From: GCA-002733465 sp965230525
GTDB lineage: Bacteria; Pseudomonadota; Gammaproteobacteria; Enterobacterales; Kangiellaceae
Length of the DNA: 64,000 nucleotides
Assembly (NCBI GenBank): GCA_965230525.1
Contig: OZ246008.1
Location: 3,038,001 to 3,102,000, forward strand
Direction of reading: 5' to 3'
The translations under genes and the position numbers were made by a program. Every line of letters begins with the position of its first letter. Within the stretch, counting starts at the first letter, position 1. Shown piece after piece: positions 9,715 through 18,891 of the stretch. The notes beneath the pieces were generated by a model. That model was not told the origin of the DNA and did not search any database. It was given only the letters and a program-made list of their open reading frames with translations.

Positions 9715-9768
9715 TTCCCGCTCCTTGTTCAGTTTTGTTATATTTTTATAGCAATTTAGTAAGCATAA

Positions 9769-11376
9769 TTACATTCTAAAAACACCAAACTTGGTGTCTT
9801 CAGTGGGGGCGTTTAGGGTACTCGATAGTCCGAGACCCAGTACTTGTCGCGTGTCTGCGGGGTCAATAATCCCATCATCCCAAAGCCTTGCACTGGCATA
9901 ATAAGGGTGCCCTTGGGTTTCGTACATTTGTTCGATAGGCTTTTTAAATTCGGCCTCATCTTCCGTTGACCACTTAACACCTTTACGATCATAGTTGTCA
10001 CGTTTGACTTGCGCTAAAACATTTGCGGCTTGTTCTCCACCCATCACAGAAATTCTCGCGTTGGGCCACATCCATAAGAATCGAGGGCTATAAGCTCGGC
10101 CACACATCCCGTAGTTGCCTGCTCCAAAACTCCCTCCAACAATAACGGTAAACTTGGGTACCTTGGCACAAGCCACTGCGGTTACCATTTTTGCACCATT
10201 CTTAGCAATGCCGCTATTTTCGTATTTTTTACCGACCATAAAACCAGTAATATTTTGCAAAAACACCAGTGGAATGTTTCGTTGGCAACAAAGTTCGATA
10301 AAGTGTGCGCCTTTCAAGGCTGACTCCGAAAACAAGATACCGTTGTTGGCAATAATTCCAACCGGGTATCCCCAGATTCTAGCAAACCCGCAAATCAAGG
10401 TATTTCCATAAAGAGGTTTGAATTCGTCAAACTCACTGCCGTCTACCACTCTCGCAATCACTTCTCTAATATCAAAAGGTTTTCTTGAGTCGGTCGGAAT
10501 TACGCCATAGAGTTCTTCTTTAGGATAAAGCGGGGGAGTCGGCGGCTTGATATCCCATGGTTGGTATTTTTTTCGATTAAGATGAGAAACGATGGTACGA
10601 GTAATACTCAACGCATGTTCATCATCTACCGCATAATGGTCAGTTACACCAGAATTTTTACAGTGAACATCTGCACCGCCCAAATCTTCTGCGGATACTT
10701 CTTCACCAGTGGCCGCCTTTACCAGCGGTGGTCCACCTAAGAAAATAGTACCTTGTTGTTTTACAATAATACTTTCATCAGCCATTGCTGGTACATAGGC
10801 GCCGCCAGCTGTACAACTTCCCATTACCACTGCAATTTGAGCGATACCCTTAGCTGACATATTAGCTTGATTAAAAAAGATTCTGCCAAAATGATCTCGG
10901 TCGGGAAAAACCTGATCTTGTTGCGGTAAGTTGGCACCGCCAGAGTCGACCAAATAAATACAAGGCAAATGATTTTGCTCGGCGATTTCCTGAGCTCGTA
11001 AATGTTTTTTAATGGTCTCAGGAAAATAAGTTCCCCCTTTTACGGTCGCATCATTGGCCACAATTACGCACTCCTGACCATTCACTAAACCGATACCAGT
11101 GATGATACCTGCAGAAGGGACTTGATTGTCGTACATGTTATAAGCGGCAAATTGTGAAAACTCTAGAAAGGGTGAGCCTACGTCTAATAATTTACGCACG
11201 CGTTCTCGTGGTAATAGCTTGCCGCGTGAAATATGTTTTTGTTGACGTTCTTCACCGCCTCCTTGCGCGATGTTTTGCATTTTTTGCTTGAGGTCATCGA
11301 CCAATGCACTCATTGCTTCGACACTGGCGGTAAATTCTTGGCTTTTAGCATTTAGTTTTGTTTTTAAAGCAGGCAT
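9769..11376 (-). CDS. liuB: 3-methylcrotonyl-CoA carboxylase, carboxyltransferase beta subunit
   Basis: LiuB transfers the carboxyl group from LiuD-biotin to 3-methylcrotonyl-CoA. At 535 residues it has the standard length. It consists of two crotonase-like carboxyltransferase halves: an N-half with KHISRGKLLPRERV and VMGSCTAGGAYVPAMADE, and a C-half with LQNITGFMVGKKYENSGIAK and VGGSFGAGNYGMCGRAYSPR. These segments are highly characteristic of the methylcrotonyl-CoA enzymes (MccB). It lies 29 bases downstream of the acyl-CoA dehydrogenase gene. Confidence 0.97.
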   Translation of the reverse strand: MPALKTKLNAKSQEFTASVEAMSALVDDLKQKMQNIAQGGGEERQQKHISRGKLLPRERVRKLLDVGSPFLEFSQFAAYNMYDNQVPSAGIITGIGLVNGQECVIVANDATVKGGTYFPETIKKHLRAQEIAEQNHLPCIYLVDSGGANLPQQDQVFPDRDHFGRIFFNQANMSAKGIAQIAVVMGSCTAGGAYVPAMADESIIVKQQGTIFLGGPPLVKAATGEEVSAEDLGGADVHCKNSGVTDHYAVDDEHALSITRTIVSHLNRKKYQPWDIKPPTPPLYPKEELYGVIPTDSRKPFDIREVIARVVDGSEFDEFKPLYGNTLICGFARIWGYPVGIIANNGILFSESALKGAHFIELCCQRNIPLVFLQNITGFMVGKKYENSGIAKNGAKMVTAVACAKVPKFTVIVGGSFGAGNYGMCGRAYSPRFLWMWPNARISVMGGEQAANVLAQVKRDNYDRKGVKWSTEDEAEFKKPIEQMYETQGHPYYASARLWDDGIIDPADTRQVLGLGLSSTLNAPTEDTKFGVFRM

Positions 11377-11405
11377 TGGAATATTCCTTGAATCACGCTC
11401 TACGA

Positions 11406-12545
11406 TTATTGTTCGTTCATAACAGAACGGCTGATAACTAGTTTTTGCACTTCACTTGTACCTTCATATATTTGGCAAACTCTCACGTCACGATAGTATC
11501 GTTCAACGGGGAAGTCATTTAGGTAACCGTAACCACCAAAGACTTGGATTGCATCGGAACAAATTTTTTCTGCCACTTCGGAAGCAAATAGTTTAGCCAT
11601 AGAAGCTTCTTTAAGGCAGGGTTTGCCAGCGTCTTTTAATCGAGCGGCGCGATGAACCATTAAACGTGCTGCATCGAGTTGCGTTGCCATATCCGCGATT
11701 TTAAAACCAACCGCTTGGTGTTGATGAATCAATTTGCCGAAGGCGGTTCTTTCATTAGCATATTGCTTGGCGGCATCTAATGCGGCGCGCGCAATGCCAA
11801 CACATTGCGCTGCTATGCCTATTCGGCCACCTTCTAATCCAGATAGTGCTATTTTATAGCCTTGGCCTTCTTGGCCGAGCAAGTTTTCTTTGGGTACTTT
11901 GCAATCTTCGAGCAGTATTTGCGCTGTATCTGATGCATGTTGACCAAGCTTGCTTTCAACATTAGCCACTTTATAACCTGGAGAATTGGTTGGAACAATA
12001 AAAGCGGATATGCCTTTTTTACCGGCATTAGCATCGGTTACTGCAAATACAATTGCTATATCGCCATTTTTACCGGAAGTAATGAATTGCTTCACACCAT
12101 TAATCACATAATGATCGTCAACTAGTTTTGCTTTAGTTCTTAGATCAGAAGCATCCGATCCAGCATGAGGTTCAGTCAAGCAAAAAGCGCCCAATTTCTC
12201 ACCGGCGGCGAGTGGTTTTAAAAAGGTTTCTTTTTGATAGTCATTACCGAAATTTAAAATGGGCAAGCAGCCCACGGAATTGGTCACACTAATGATGGTG
12301 GAGCATGCTGCGTCACCGGCAGCAATTTCCTCTAGAACCAAACCTGCTGAAAAATAACCAATATCACAGCCGTTCCACTGTTCAGGAACTAACATGCCAT
12401 AAAAACCGAGTTCACCGAGGCCTTTTAACGCTTCAGCCGGAAAGACTTTATTTCGATCCCAGTCAGCAGCAAAAGGTGTGATTTTTTCCGCAACGTACTG
12501 ACGCGCTGCATCTTGGATCATGACTTCTTCTTCACTAAGAAACAT
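11406..12545 (-). CDS. Acyl-CoA dehydrogenase, short/branched-chain type
   Basis: A 379-residue FAD-dependent dehydrogenase forming a trans-2,3 double bond in an acyl-CoA, with electrons passed to ETF. Family signatures are visible: CLTEPHAGSDASDLRT (FAD/substrate region), GGRIGIAAQCVGIARAALD, and QVFGGYGYLNDFPVERYYRD followed by IYEGTSEVQ. The glutamate in that last motif (near residue 360) is the usual catalytic base of short-chain enzymes. It is distinct from LiuA in the same operon, whose base sits elsewhere. Likely substrates are butyryl-, isobutyryl- or 2-methylbutyryl-CoA; which one is not decidable here. Confidence 0.9.
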   Translation of the reverse strand: MFLSEEEVMIQDAARQYVAEKITPFAADWDRNKVFPAEALKGLGELGFYGMLVPEQWNGCDIGYFSAGLVLEEIAAGDAACSTIISVTNSVGCLPILNFGNDYQKETFLKPLAAGEKLGAFCLTEPHAGSDASDLRTKAKLVDDHYVINGVKQFITSGKNGDIAIVFAVTDANAGKKGISAFIVPTNSPGYKVANVESKLGQHASDTAQILLEDCKVPKENLLGQEGQGYKIALSGLEGGRIGIAAQCVGIARAALDAAKQYANERTAFGKLIHQHQAVGFKIADMATQLDAARLMVHRAARLKDAGKPCLKEASMAKLFASEVAEKICSDAIQVFGGYGYLNDFPVERYYRDVRVCQIYEGTSEVQKLVISRSVMNEQ

Positions 12546-12631
12546 ATTGATACTCTTTGAGTTTTAATGACTGTAGTATCGATTAATTCGGCAACAACTG
12601 AATTAATCAATAAATTTGAGTTGCTTAACCT

Positions 12632-13813
12632 TTAAATTAATTCAACGGCCATCGCTGTTGCTTCGCCACCACCGATACAGAGTGAGGCAACACCTTTCGA
12701 CTTGCCATATTTTTGAAGTGCAGCAAGCAATGTCACTAAAATTCTTGTGCCACTGGTTCCGATTGGGTGGCCTAGTGCACAGGCTCCACCGTGTACATTG
12801 ACTTTTTGCTCATCCAGTTCAAGGTCTTTGATTGCTGCCATGGTGACCACTGCAAATGCTTCATTGATCTCAAAAAGGTCGACTTCATTAACATCCCAAG
12901 AAACTTTTTCGAGCAAGTTTTTCATAGCTGTGACTGGCGCAATAGTAAACTCTGCCGGTTTTCTTGCGTGAGTTGCATGACCAACGATTTTGGCAATCGG
13001 TTTCAATCCCTTTGCTTCAGCTTCCGATTGACGCATAAGCACCACTGCCGCTGCGCCGTCAGAAATAGAGCTTGCATTAGCTGCCGTGACAGACCCATCT
13101 TTTTTGAAAGCGGGGCGGAGTGATGGAATTTTTTCTGGTCTTGCTTTAAGGGGTTGTTCATCGTGCTCAACGGTCACGTCACCTTTACGGCTTTTAACCA
13201 CAACCGGTGTGATTTCACTTTTAAATGAGCCGTCTTCGATCGCCGTTTTAGCTTTTGATAAAGAACTAATGGCAAAATTGTCTTGCTGCTCACGGCTAAA
13301 CTGATAACTATCAGCACATAATTCTGCAAAAACGCCCATCGCTTTACCTTCATAAGCATCTTCCAAGCCATCAAATGCCATGTGGTCTAGCAGAGTTCCG
13401 TGACCAAATCGATATCCGGCACGGGCTTTGGGTAACATATGTGGTGCATTACTCATACTTTCCATACCACCGGCAACCATTACCTTGTTGCTGCCGACAG
13501 AGAGAAGATCGTGGGCTAACATGACAGATTTCATTCCCGAACCACAAACTTTGTTAATGGTGGTACAGCCAGTGGATAGTGGTAGATCGGCGCCTAATGA
13601 TGCCTGTCTGGCTGGCGCTTGACCAAGCGCTGCAGGTAATACACAACCCATTATAACTTCTTCAACATCGCTTGGACTGACGCCAGAACGTTCAACAGCT
13701 GCTTTAATGGCCGCCGAACCAAGTTCAGTCGACTTTAATGCGGATAATTCACCCATAAATCCGCCCATGGGGGTGCGTGCCATACCTACAATTACGATCG
13801 GATCTTGACTCAT
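12632..13813 (-). CDS. Acetyl-CoA C-acetyltransferase (thiolase)
   Basis: This thiolase splits acetoacetyl-CoA into two acetyl-CoA, or runs in reverse. The 393-residue length is standard for AtoB/PhaA types. The acyl-accepting cysteine is at about residue 90 in NKVCGSGMKS. The other active-site segments are NEAFAV, GGACALGHPIGTSG with the histidine, and CIGGGEATA with the second cysteine near the end. In this operon it completes leucine breakdown after the CoA-transferase makes acetoacetyl-CoA, although the two genes stand at opposite ends of the operon. Confidence 0.94.
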   Translation of the reverse strand: MSQDPIVIVGMARTPMGGFMGELSALKSTELGSAAIKAAVERSGVSPSDVEEVIMGCVLPAALGQAPARQASLGADLPLSTGCTTINKVCGSGMKSVMLAHDLLSVGSNKVMVAGGMESMSNAPHMLPKARAGYRFGHGTLLDHMAFDGLEDAYEGKAMGVFAELCADSYQFSREQQDNFAISSLSKAKTAIEDGSFKSEITPVVVKSRKGDVTVEHDEQPLKARPEKIPSLRPAFKKDGSVTAANASSISDGAAAVVLMRQSEAEAKGLKPIAKIVGHATHARKPAEFTIAPVTAMKNLLEKVSWDVNEVDLFEINEAFAVVTMAAIKDLELDEQKVNVHGGACALGHPIGTSGTRILVTLLAALQKYGKSKGVASLCIGGGEATAMAVELI

Positions 13814-13925
13814 TAGATATTCCTATAGTTTGGTTTGAAGCGAGCCACTAATTACTCGCAAAATTAGATTTAGCAAATTTACCTACCTAAGTTACTGGCA
13901 GGCCGGTCAATTCTCTTTCACCGAA

Positions 13926-15086
13926 TTATGCACTTTCGTTAAACAGTTCTCTACCAATTAACATTCTACGAATTTCAGAAGTGCCTGCGCCAATTTCATA
14001 GAGTTTAGCATCACGCAATAAACGCCCCGTTGCAAATTCGTTGATATAACCATTTCCACCTAAACATTGGATGGCTTCTAAGGCCATCTGGGTGGCTTTT
14101 TCTGCAGCGTATAAAATTACACCCGCAGCATCTTTTCGAGTGGTTTCACCGCGATCGCATGCTTGTGCAACATTATAGACATATGATTTAGTTGCGTTCA
14201 TAGTCGTGTACATATCTGCTATTTTGCCCTGCATTAGCTGGAATTCGCCAATTGCCTTGCCAAATTGTTTTCTTTCATGGATGTAAGGCAGCACTATATC
14301 CATACAGGCCTGCATGATTCCCGTTGGCCCGCCCGATAATACAACACGTTCATAGTCCAAACCACTCATCAAAACAGCCACACCACGGTTTAGGCCTCCG
14401 AGTATGTTTTCCTTTGGAACCTTACAGTCTTCAAATACTAACTCACAGGTATTTGAGCCTCGCATACCCAACTTGTCGAGTTTTTGTGCGGTTGAGAATC
14501 CGGCAAATCCTTTTTCGATCAGAAAAGCGGTGATTCCCCTTGAACCGGCATTTCGATCGGTTTTAGCGTAAACCACGAGTACGTCTGCGTCGGGACCATT
14601 AGTTATCCACATCTTATTGCCGTTTAACACATAGTGATCGTCTTTTTCTTCAGCATTTAGGGTCATACTGACGACGTCAGAGCCGGCGCCAGGTTCACTC
14701 ATGGCTAACGCGCCAATGTACTCGCCACTACATAATTTGGGTAAGTACTTTTGTTTTTGCTCTTCGGTTCCGTTTTTTCTTAGCTGATTTAAGCAAAGGT
14801 TTGAATGTGCACCATAGCTGAGCCCAATACTTGCAGAAGCTCGACTAATTTCCTCCATCGCCACAACGTGTTCTAAGTAACCCAAGCCAGAACCGCCATA
14901 TTGCTCTTCGACGGTCATGCCTAAAAGCCCCATGTCTCCTAGCTTTCTCCATAACTCGTTGGGGAACTCGTTAGCAGAATCTACCTGTTCGGCGATGGGC
15001 GCAATCTCTTTTGCAGCGAAAGCTCTCACAGAATCTCTGATCATATCGGCAGTTTCGCCAAGATTAAAATTAAGACTTGTTGTCAT
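13926..15086 (-). CDS. liuA: Isovaleryl-CoA dehydrogenase
   Basis: LiuA oxidises isovaleryl-CoA to 3-methylcrotonyl-CoA, the first committed step. The 386-residue protein carries the feature that marks isovaleryl-CoA dehydrogenases. The motif YERVVLSGGPTGIMQAC (near residue 245) supplies the catalytic glutamate in helix G instead of at the C-terminal position; the C-terminal counterpart here reads IGAGTSEIRRM with no Glu before GTS. Also visible are MSEPGAGSDVVSM and CLGGNGYINEFATGRLLRDAKL. It is the first enzyme gene after the regulator liuR, 56 bases downstream. Confidence 0.96.
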   Translation of the reverse strand: MTTSLNFNLGETADMIRDSVRAFAAKEIAPIAEQVDSANEFPNELWRKLGDMGLLGMTVEEQYGGSGLGYLEHVVAMEEISRASASIGLSYGAHSNLCLNQLRKNGTEEQKQKYLPKLCSGEYIGALAMSEPGAGSDVVSMTLNAEEKDDHYVLNGNKMWITNGPDADVLVVYAKTDRNAGSRGITAFLIEKGFAGFSTAQKLDKLGMRGSNTCELVFEDCKVPKENILGGLNRGVAVLMSGLDYERVVLSGGPTGIMQACMDIVLPYIHERKQFGKAIGEFQLMQGKIADMYTTMNATKSYVYNVAQACDRGETTRKDAAGVILYAAEKATQMALEAIQCLGGNGYINEFATGRLLRDAKLYEIGAGTSEIRRMLIGRELFNESA

Positions 15087-15142
15087 GGTGGCCTCTAAAT
15101 TATTCGTTATTTCGAGTGTTATGTCGTTGGTAAAGGGCAGGG

Positions 15143-15511
15143 TTATTTAAGTCGCTGCTCTAATTCGGTCAGCTCTTTGAGCGTGGTTAAAATATCTTGT
15201 TGTTGTTGTTTTAATGCTTGTCGTCGTTGTTCTATTTTTGCTAATAGCAACTCGGTTTGCTTTTCTTCACCGCTAGGAGAGTCATACATGGTGATAATCT
15301 CCCGTATTTCTGCGAGAGAAAAACCAATTCGTTTTCCTCGCAAAATAAGTTGCAGCCGTACTCGGTCACCTTTGGTGTAAACACGTTGCGAGCCTACGCG
15401 TTGTGGCGAAATGAGCGATTCCTGCTCGTAATGCCTAATCGATCGCGGTGTGATCTGAAACTCTTTAGAGAGTTCAGTTATTGTGTAGGTCTTTTCATTC
15501 GAATTTTGCAT
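15143..15511 (-). CDS. liuR: MerR-family regulator LiuR
   Basis: A 122-residue MerR-family DNA-binding protein heading the liu operon. The N-terminal winged helix-turn-helix reads YTITELSKEFQITPRSIRHYEQESL (about residues 9-33), followed by the basic RVYTKGDRVRL segment and a C-terminal coiled coil rich in Gln and Glu (about residues 80-120). No metal-binding cysteines are present. LiuR is the known regulator of branched-chain amino acid catabolism in gammaproteobacteria, and the palindrome in its own promoter (15531-15546) matches the known style of LiuR sites. No Shine-Dalgarno is visible before the ATG. Confidence 0.92.
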   Translation of the reverse strand: MQNSNEKTYTITELSKEFQITPRSIRHYEQESLISPQRVGSQRVYTKGDRVRLQLILRGKRIGFSLAEIREIITMYDSPSGEEKQTELLLAKIEQRRQALKQQQQDILTTLKELTELEQRLK

Positions 15512-15518
15512 AATGGAA

Positions 15519-15546
15519 TTATAGATTACCTTTACGTTAACGTAAA
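15519..15546 (-). promoter_or_regulatory. liuR-liu operon promoter with LiuR operator
   Basis: A perfect 16-bp palindrome, TTTACGTTAACGTAAA (15531-15546), lies 20 bases before the liuR ATG. Read on the minus strand, its first half supplies a -35-like TTTACG. After exactly 17 bases comes TATAAT, a perfect -10, and 6 bases later the ATG. The operator therefore covers the -35 and spacer, where MerR-type regulators act. The placement predicts transcription starting at or next to the A of the ATG. Confidence 0.8.
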
Positions 15547-15741
15547 TCTATTAAATCACTGGTTTGACCAAGATATCCATGCAAATCAATTTCTTCGTGC
15601 TAGTCCTGTCAAAACACTATGGTTTGGTCTAAAATTGCGCCTATACGCAATTGTTGAACTCGACTCAGCTTGTTAGTCGACCAGCAGTTATTTCGGTCAA
15701 TATTTGACACCCTAAATATCAGCTCATTTTGGAGATTCTTA

Positions 15742-16395
15742 ATGAAACTCATCCTTCTTGGCGCTCCTGGCGCAGGCAAAGGTACTCAAGCTCAATACTT
15801 AACTTCTAAATACGATATACCGCAAATTTCAACTGGTGATATGTTGCGCGCTGCCGTTAAGGCCGGAACGCCACTTGGTTTAGAAGCTAAAAAAGTTATG
15901 GAGTCTGGCGGCTTAGTTTCAGATGAAATAATTATTGGGTTGGTTAAAGAACGAGTCCAGCAAGACGATTGCAAAAATGGCTACTTACTAGACGGTTTTC
16001 CGCGCACCATTCCACAGGCAGACGCAATGAAAGCCCACGGCATCAATGTTGATTTTGTGGTTGAAATTGATGTTGACGACGAAGAGATCATTAAGCGAAT
16101 GGCAGGGCGTCGCATGCACATGGCATCTGGCAGAACTTACCATGTTACTTACAATCCGCCTAAACAAGACGGCAAAGATGATGTAACCGGTGAACCATTG
16201 GTTCAGCGAGATGATGATAAAGAAGACACGGTTCGACAACGACTACAAGTCTACCACTCTCAAACTAAGCCCTTAGTCGATTACTATTGGACTTGGGCAA
16301 GCAGCGAAGAAAATGAGGCGCCTAAGTATGTGAAAGTCGCCGGGGTAGGCAGTTTGGAAGACATTAGAGATAATATTTTTGCTGCATTGAGCTAA
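15742..16395 (+). CDS. adk: Adenylate kinase
   Basis: Adk interconverts ATP + AMP and 2 ADP. The frame is open from 15670, but the ATG at 15742 has a GGAG site and yields MKLILLGAPGAGKGTQAQ, the expected N-terminus with the P-loop. The 217-218 residue length is standard for the long form. The AMP-binding segment (DGFPRTIPQADAM) and the LID domain (HMASGRTYHVTYNPPKQDG, VQRDDDKEDTVRQRL) are intact. The LID lacks the zinc-binding cysteines found in many Gram-positive enzymes, as is normal in Proteobacteria. It is a single-gene unit ended by a strong terminator. Confidence 0.97.
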   Translation: MKLILLGAPGAGKGTQAQYLTSKYDIPQISTGDMLRAAVKAGTPLGLEAKKVMESGGLVSDEIIIGLVKERVQQDDCKNGYLLDGFPRTIPQADAMKAHGINVDFVVEIDVDDEEIIKRMAGRRMHMASGRTYHVTYNPPKQDGKDDVTGEPLVQRDDDKEDTVRQRLQVYHSQTKPLVDYYWTWASSEENEAPKYVKVAGVGSLEDIRDNIFAALS

Positions 16396-16434
16396 GCATT
16401 AACCCGAACCAGCTATGGCTTAAGTTTTCTAAGT

Positions 16435-16474
16435 CCAAAAAAAGGATAAATAATCTGCTTATTTATCCTTTTTT
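16435..16474. terminator. Bidirectional terminator, adk / histidine kinase
   Basis: A long stem, AAAAGGATAAATAA (ending 16453), pairs with TTATTTATCCTTTT (from 16459) around a 5-nt loop, with A-run and T-run on the two sides. It lies between convergent genes and can serve both. Confidence 0.88.
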
Positions 16475-16491
16475 TGTGCCGCTACATTTGC

Positions 16492-18891
16492 CTATGTTGG
16501 TGTGGACCAAAGGCGCTCTAACACGGCAACCACTTTGTGAATATCAAAGGGTTTACCTAAGTGATCATTCATGCCTGCATCTAAACATGCCGATTTGTCT
16601 TTTTGCATTGCATTGGCTGTCATTGCAACAATAGTTAAATCATTCAACATTAACTTTTCTCTGATCAGCTTGGTCGCTGTCAGTCCGTCCATCACCGGCA
16701 TTTGTAAATCCATTAGCACAGCATCAAAGCCGTTAGTGGCATCTTCGGCATAAACTTTTTCTAGTAATTCTAAGGATTGTTTTCCATCGTTTACAACTTC
16801 AACTTGAGCGCCTTCTTGTTCTAGCAATTCGCGTGCAACATGCTGATTGACTAAATTATCTTCGACTACTAAGATTTTTTTATTTGAGAGGCGGCTACTA
16901 GGCAAATTCCCTTCGCTTTCTTGTTTTTCGAGTTGCAGCTGTTTTATTTGTTCGTGTTCAGCCAAAGGCATTTCGATTGTAAAGTAGAAACAACTCCCTT
17001 TTCCTAATTGACTTTTTAGTTCTAGTTTTCCGTCCATTAACTCAACAAGGGTTTTACTAATGGCAAGCCCCAATCCCGTGCCACCAAAACGTCTAGTAGT
17101 AGAAGCCTCAGCTTGGGTAAATCCTTCAAATATTTTTGTTTGGTTTTCTTCTGAAATCCCGATCCCAGTATCGAAGATACGAAAAGTTAATGCATGCTTT
17201 GCGCCTTCGATAATTGCGTAATTGACTTTGATAGTGATGCTGCCTTTATTGGTGAACTTGACTGCATTTCCGCCCAAGTTTATAAGTACCTGTTGTAACC
17301 TTATTTCATCACCAACAAAATATTGTGGTATGCCATCTTGTACATCGAAATTAAGTGAAAGCGGTTTGCTCGAAATTTCAGTGGTTAAAATAACTTCCAG
17401 ATTACGAAGCAAGTGTCTTAATTTAAACGGCGTTGGATCGAGTTCAATTTTTCCAGCTTCTGCTTTCGAAATATCTAATATGTCGTTAAGCAAAGCCAAT
17501 AACGAACGTGCAGCGCCTTCTGTTTTATTTGTGTAATCAGTTTGTGGTGTGTCGAGTTTTGTTCGCTTTAGGAGAGCTAGCATGCCTAAGATTGCATTCA
17601 TAGGCGTTCTTAATTCATGACTCATATTGGCTAAGAATTGGCTTTTTGCTTTGTTCGCTTCTTCAGCTTTTTCTACTGCCAGCCGTAAAGCTACTTCACG
17701 ATCTTTTAATTCCTCAGAAACCTTTTCAGTTTGTTCGAGTAGTCGATTAGTCTTTGCATTAGTTTCCTTGAACACATTGGCAGCTTGTGCTAACTCACCA
17801 ATTTCATCATTACGTTCAACACCTGGAATCTTATCGATTTCTTCACCTTTGGATAAGTGTGAGAATGTATCTGTGATTAAAACCAGTGGCCGGCTAATTC
17901 TTCGTCCAATGATAAAAGCTAGTAACAGTGCAAAGCTTGCACCGATGGCTGACACCGTAATGATAATTCTTTCATTCTTGTCAATGTATTCCCTAGTTTT
18001 GCTAAACAAAGCCTGTTGTTCGTTTAAGTAAACTTCTTTTAAATTATCTGAACTGTGGTTGAGTTCGGAAGACTCGCCTGCGATTACAACATTGACTAAA
18101 AATAGAAAGTTTCGATCCGCTTGAACTGCTTGATTAAAGGTTAGCTTAATCGTGTCTAAAGTTTTGATTATACTTTCAAGTAATTGACGGGATTGTTGTT
18201 GATTAATTTTTTTAAGAGCTTGGTTGAGGGTTTCGCTGGCTTTATTCATGTTATCCAAAAATTGCTTTTTGATGCGAAATTCATGCTTGCTAAAGTATTG
18301 GTTATTTAGGGTAGCCGCGTTAGAAATTAAGATCTGAGCTTGCCAAATATCAGCTCGAGTCGATGGACTACCAGCATTTTCTAAGTTTGTAAAAGCGGTA
18401 GTTGTTTGTTCAATAATTGTTGAAAAAAGATTAGCCAAAGTCTCATTGACTAATTCTTCTCGAAACTCTCGCGTTGTTTTTAGGTCTTGGATTTTTTCAT
18501 TGAATCCAACGATAGAGCTTTTAATCTTTGCAAGGGCCACTTCATGAACTGAACGTTGCTTTGAGTCCGCAAGAATTAACGCATCGATGTCAGTCAATAG
18601 CTGTTTGTACAGGGCTTGAATTTGCGAAAAGGTCGCACTTTTTTCGGTATTGCTGTATGCCAAAATGGTACGCTGAAGATCGGCGATATCTTTGTCGACC
18701 TTTAGCATCAGACTGGTACTTACACTGACTTGTTGAAATTCGGAAAATCGATCCTTAAATTCGCGCATTCCAGCGAGATTAAATGATGTGATTAGCAAAC
18801 TGATAAGAATTAAAACAACAAAACTTAAAAATATTCGCTGACCGATGCTTAACGCATTTAATAGACTGTAGTCATTTGGTTTGTCTGTCAT
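16492..18891 (-). CDS. Hybrid sensor histidine kinase/response regulator with periplasmic sensor region
   Basis: A 799-residue membrane kinase. Order: TM1 at about 20-42; a mostly helical periplasmic region of about 260 residues; TM2 at about 303-325; HAMP (to about 385); a short coiled coil; HisKA with FLANMSHELRTPMNAI (phospho-His near 424); HATPase_c with the RRFGGTGLGLAISK box; and a C-terminal receiver with phospho-Asp in VLMDLQMPVMDG (near 727). There is no Hpt domain and no response-regulator gene beside it, so the output partner is unknown. Its ATG overlaps the stop of the upstream solute-binding protein gene by four bases (ATGA). Layout and partner resemble TorT-TorS, where a periplasmic binding protein signals to a kinase; this role is inference. 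Confidence 0.9.
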   Translation of the reverse strand: MTDKPNDYSLLNALSIGQRIFLSFVVLILISLLITSFNLAGMREFKDRFSEFQQVSVSTSLMLKVDKDIADLQRTILAYSNTEKSATFSQIQALYKQLLTDIDALILADSKQRSVHEVALAKIKSSIVGFNEKIQDLKTTREFREELVNETLANLFSTIIEQTTTAFTNLENAGSPSTRADIWQAQILISNAATLNNQYFSKHEFRIKKQFLDNMNKASETLNQALKKINQQQSRQLLESIIKTLDTIKLTFNQAVQADRNFLFLVNVVIAGESSELNHSSDNLKEVYLNEQQALFSKTREYIDKNERIIITVSAIGASFALLLAFIIGRRISRPLVLITDTFSHLSKGEEIDKIPGVERNDEIGELAQAANVFKETNAKTNRLLEQTEKVSEELKDREVALRLAVEKAEEANKAKSQFLANMSHELRTPMNAILGMLALLKRTKLDTPQTDYTNKTEGAARSLLALLNDILDISKAEAGKIELDPTPFKLRHLLRNLEVILTTEISSKPLSLNFDVQDGIPQYFVGDEIRLQQVLINLGGNAVKFTNKGSITIKVNYAIIEGAKHALTFRIFDTGIGISEENQTKIFEGFTQAEASTTRRFGGTGLGLAISKTLVELMDGKLELKSQLGKGSCFYFTIEMPLAEHEQIKQLQLEKQESEGNLPSSRLSNKKILVVEDNLVNQHVARELLEQEGAQVEVVNDGKQSLELLEKVYAEDATNGFDAVLMDLQMPVMDGLTATKLIREKLMLNDLTIVAMTANAMQKDKSACLDAGMNDHLGKPFDIHKVVAVLERLWSTPT

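Noticed and set aside
15257..15676. Plus-strand frame across liuR and its promoter
   Set aside because: It overlaps liuR and the LiuR operator, and its translation looks random.
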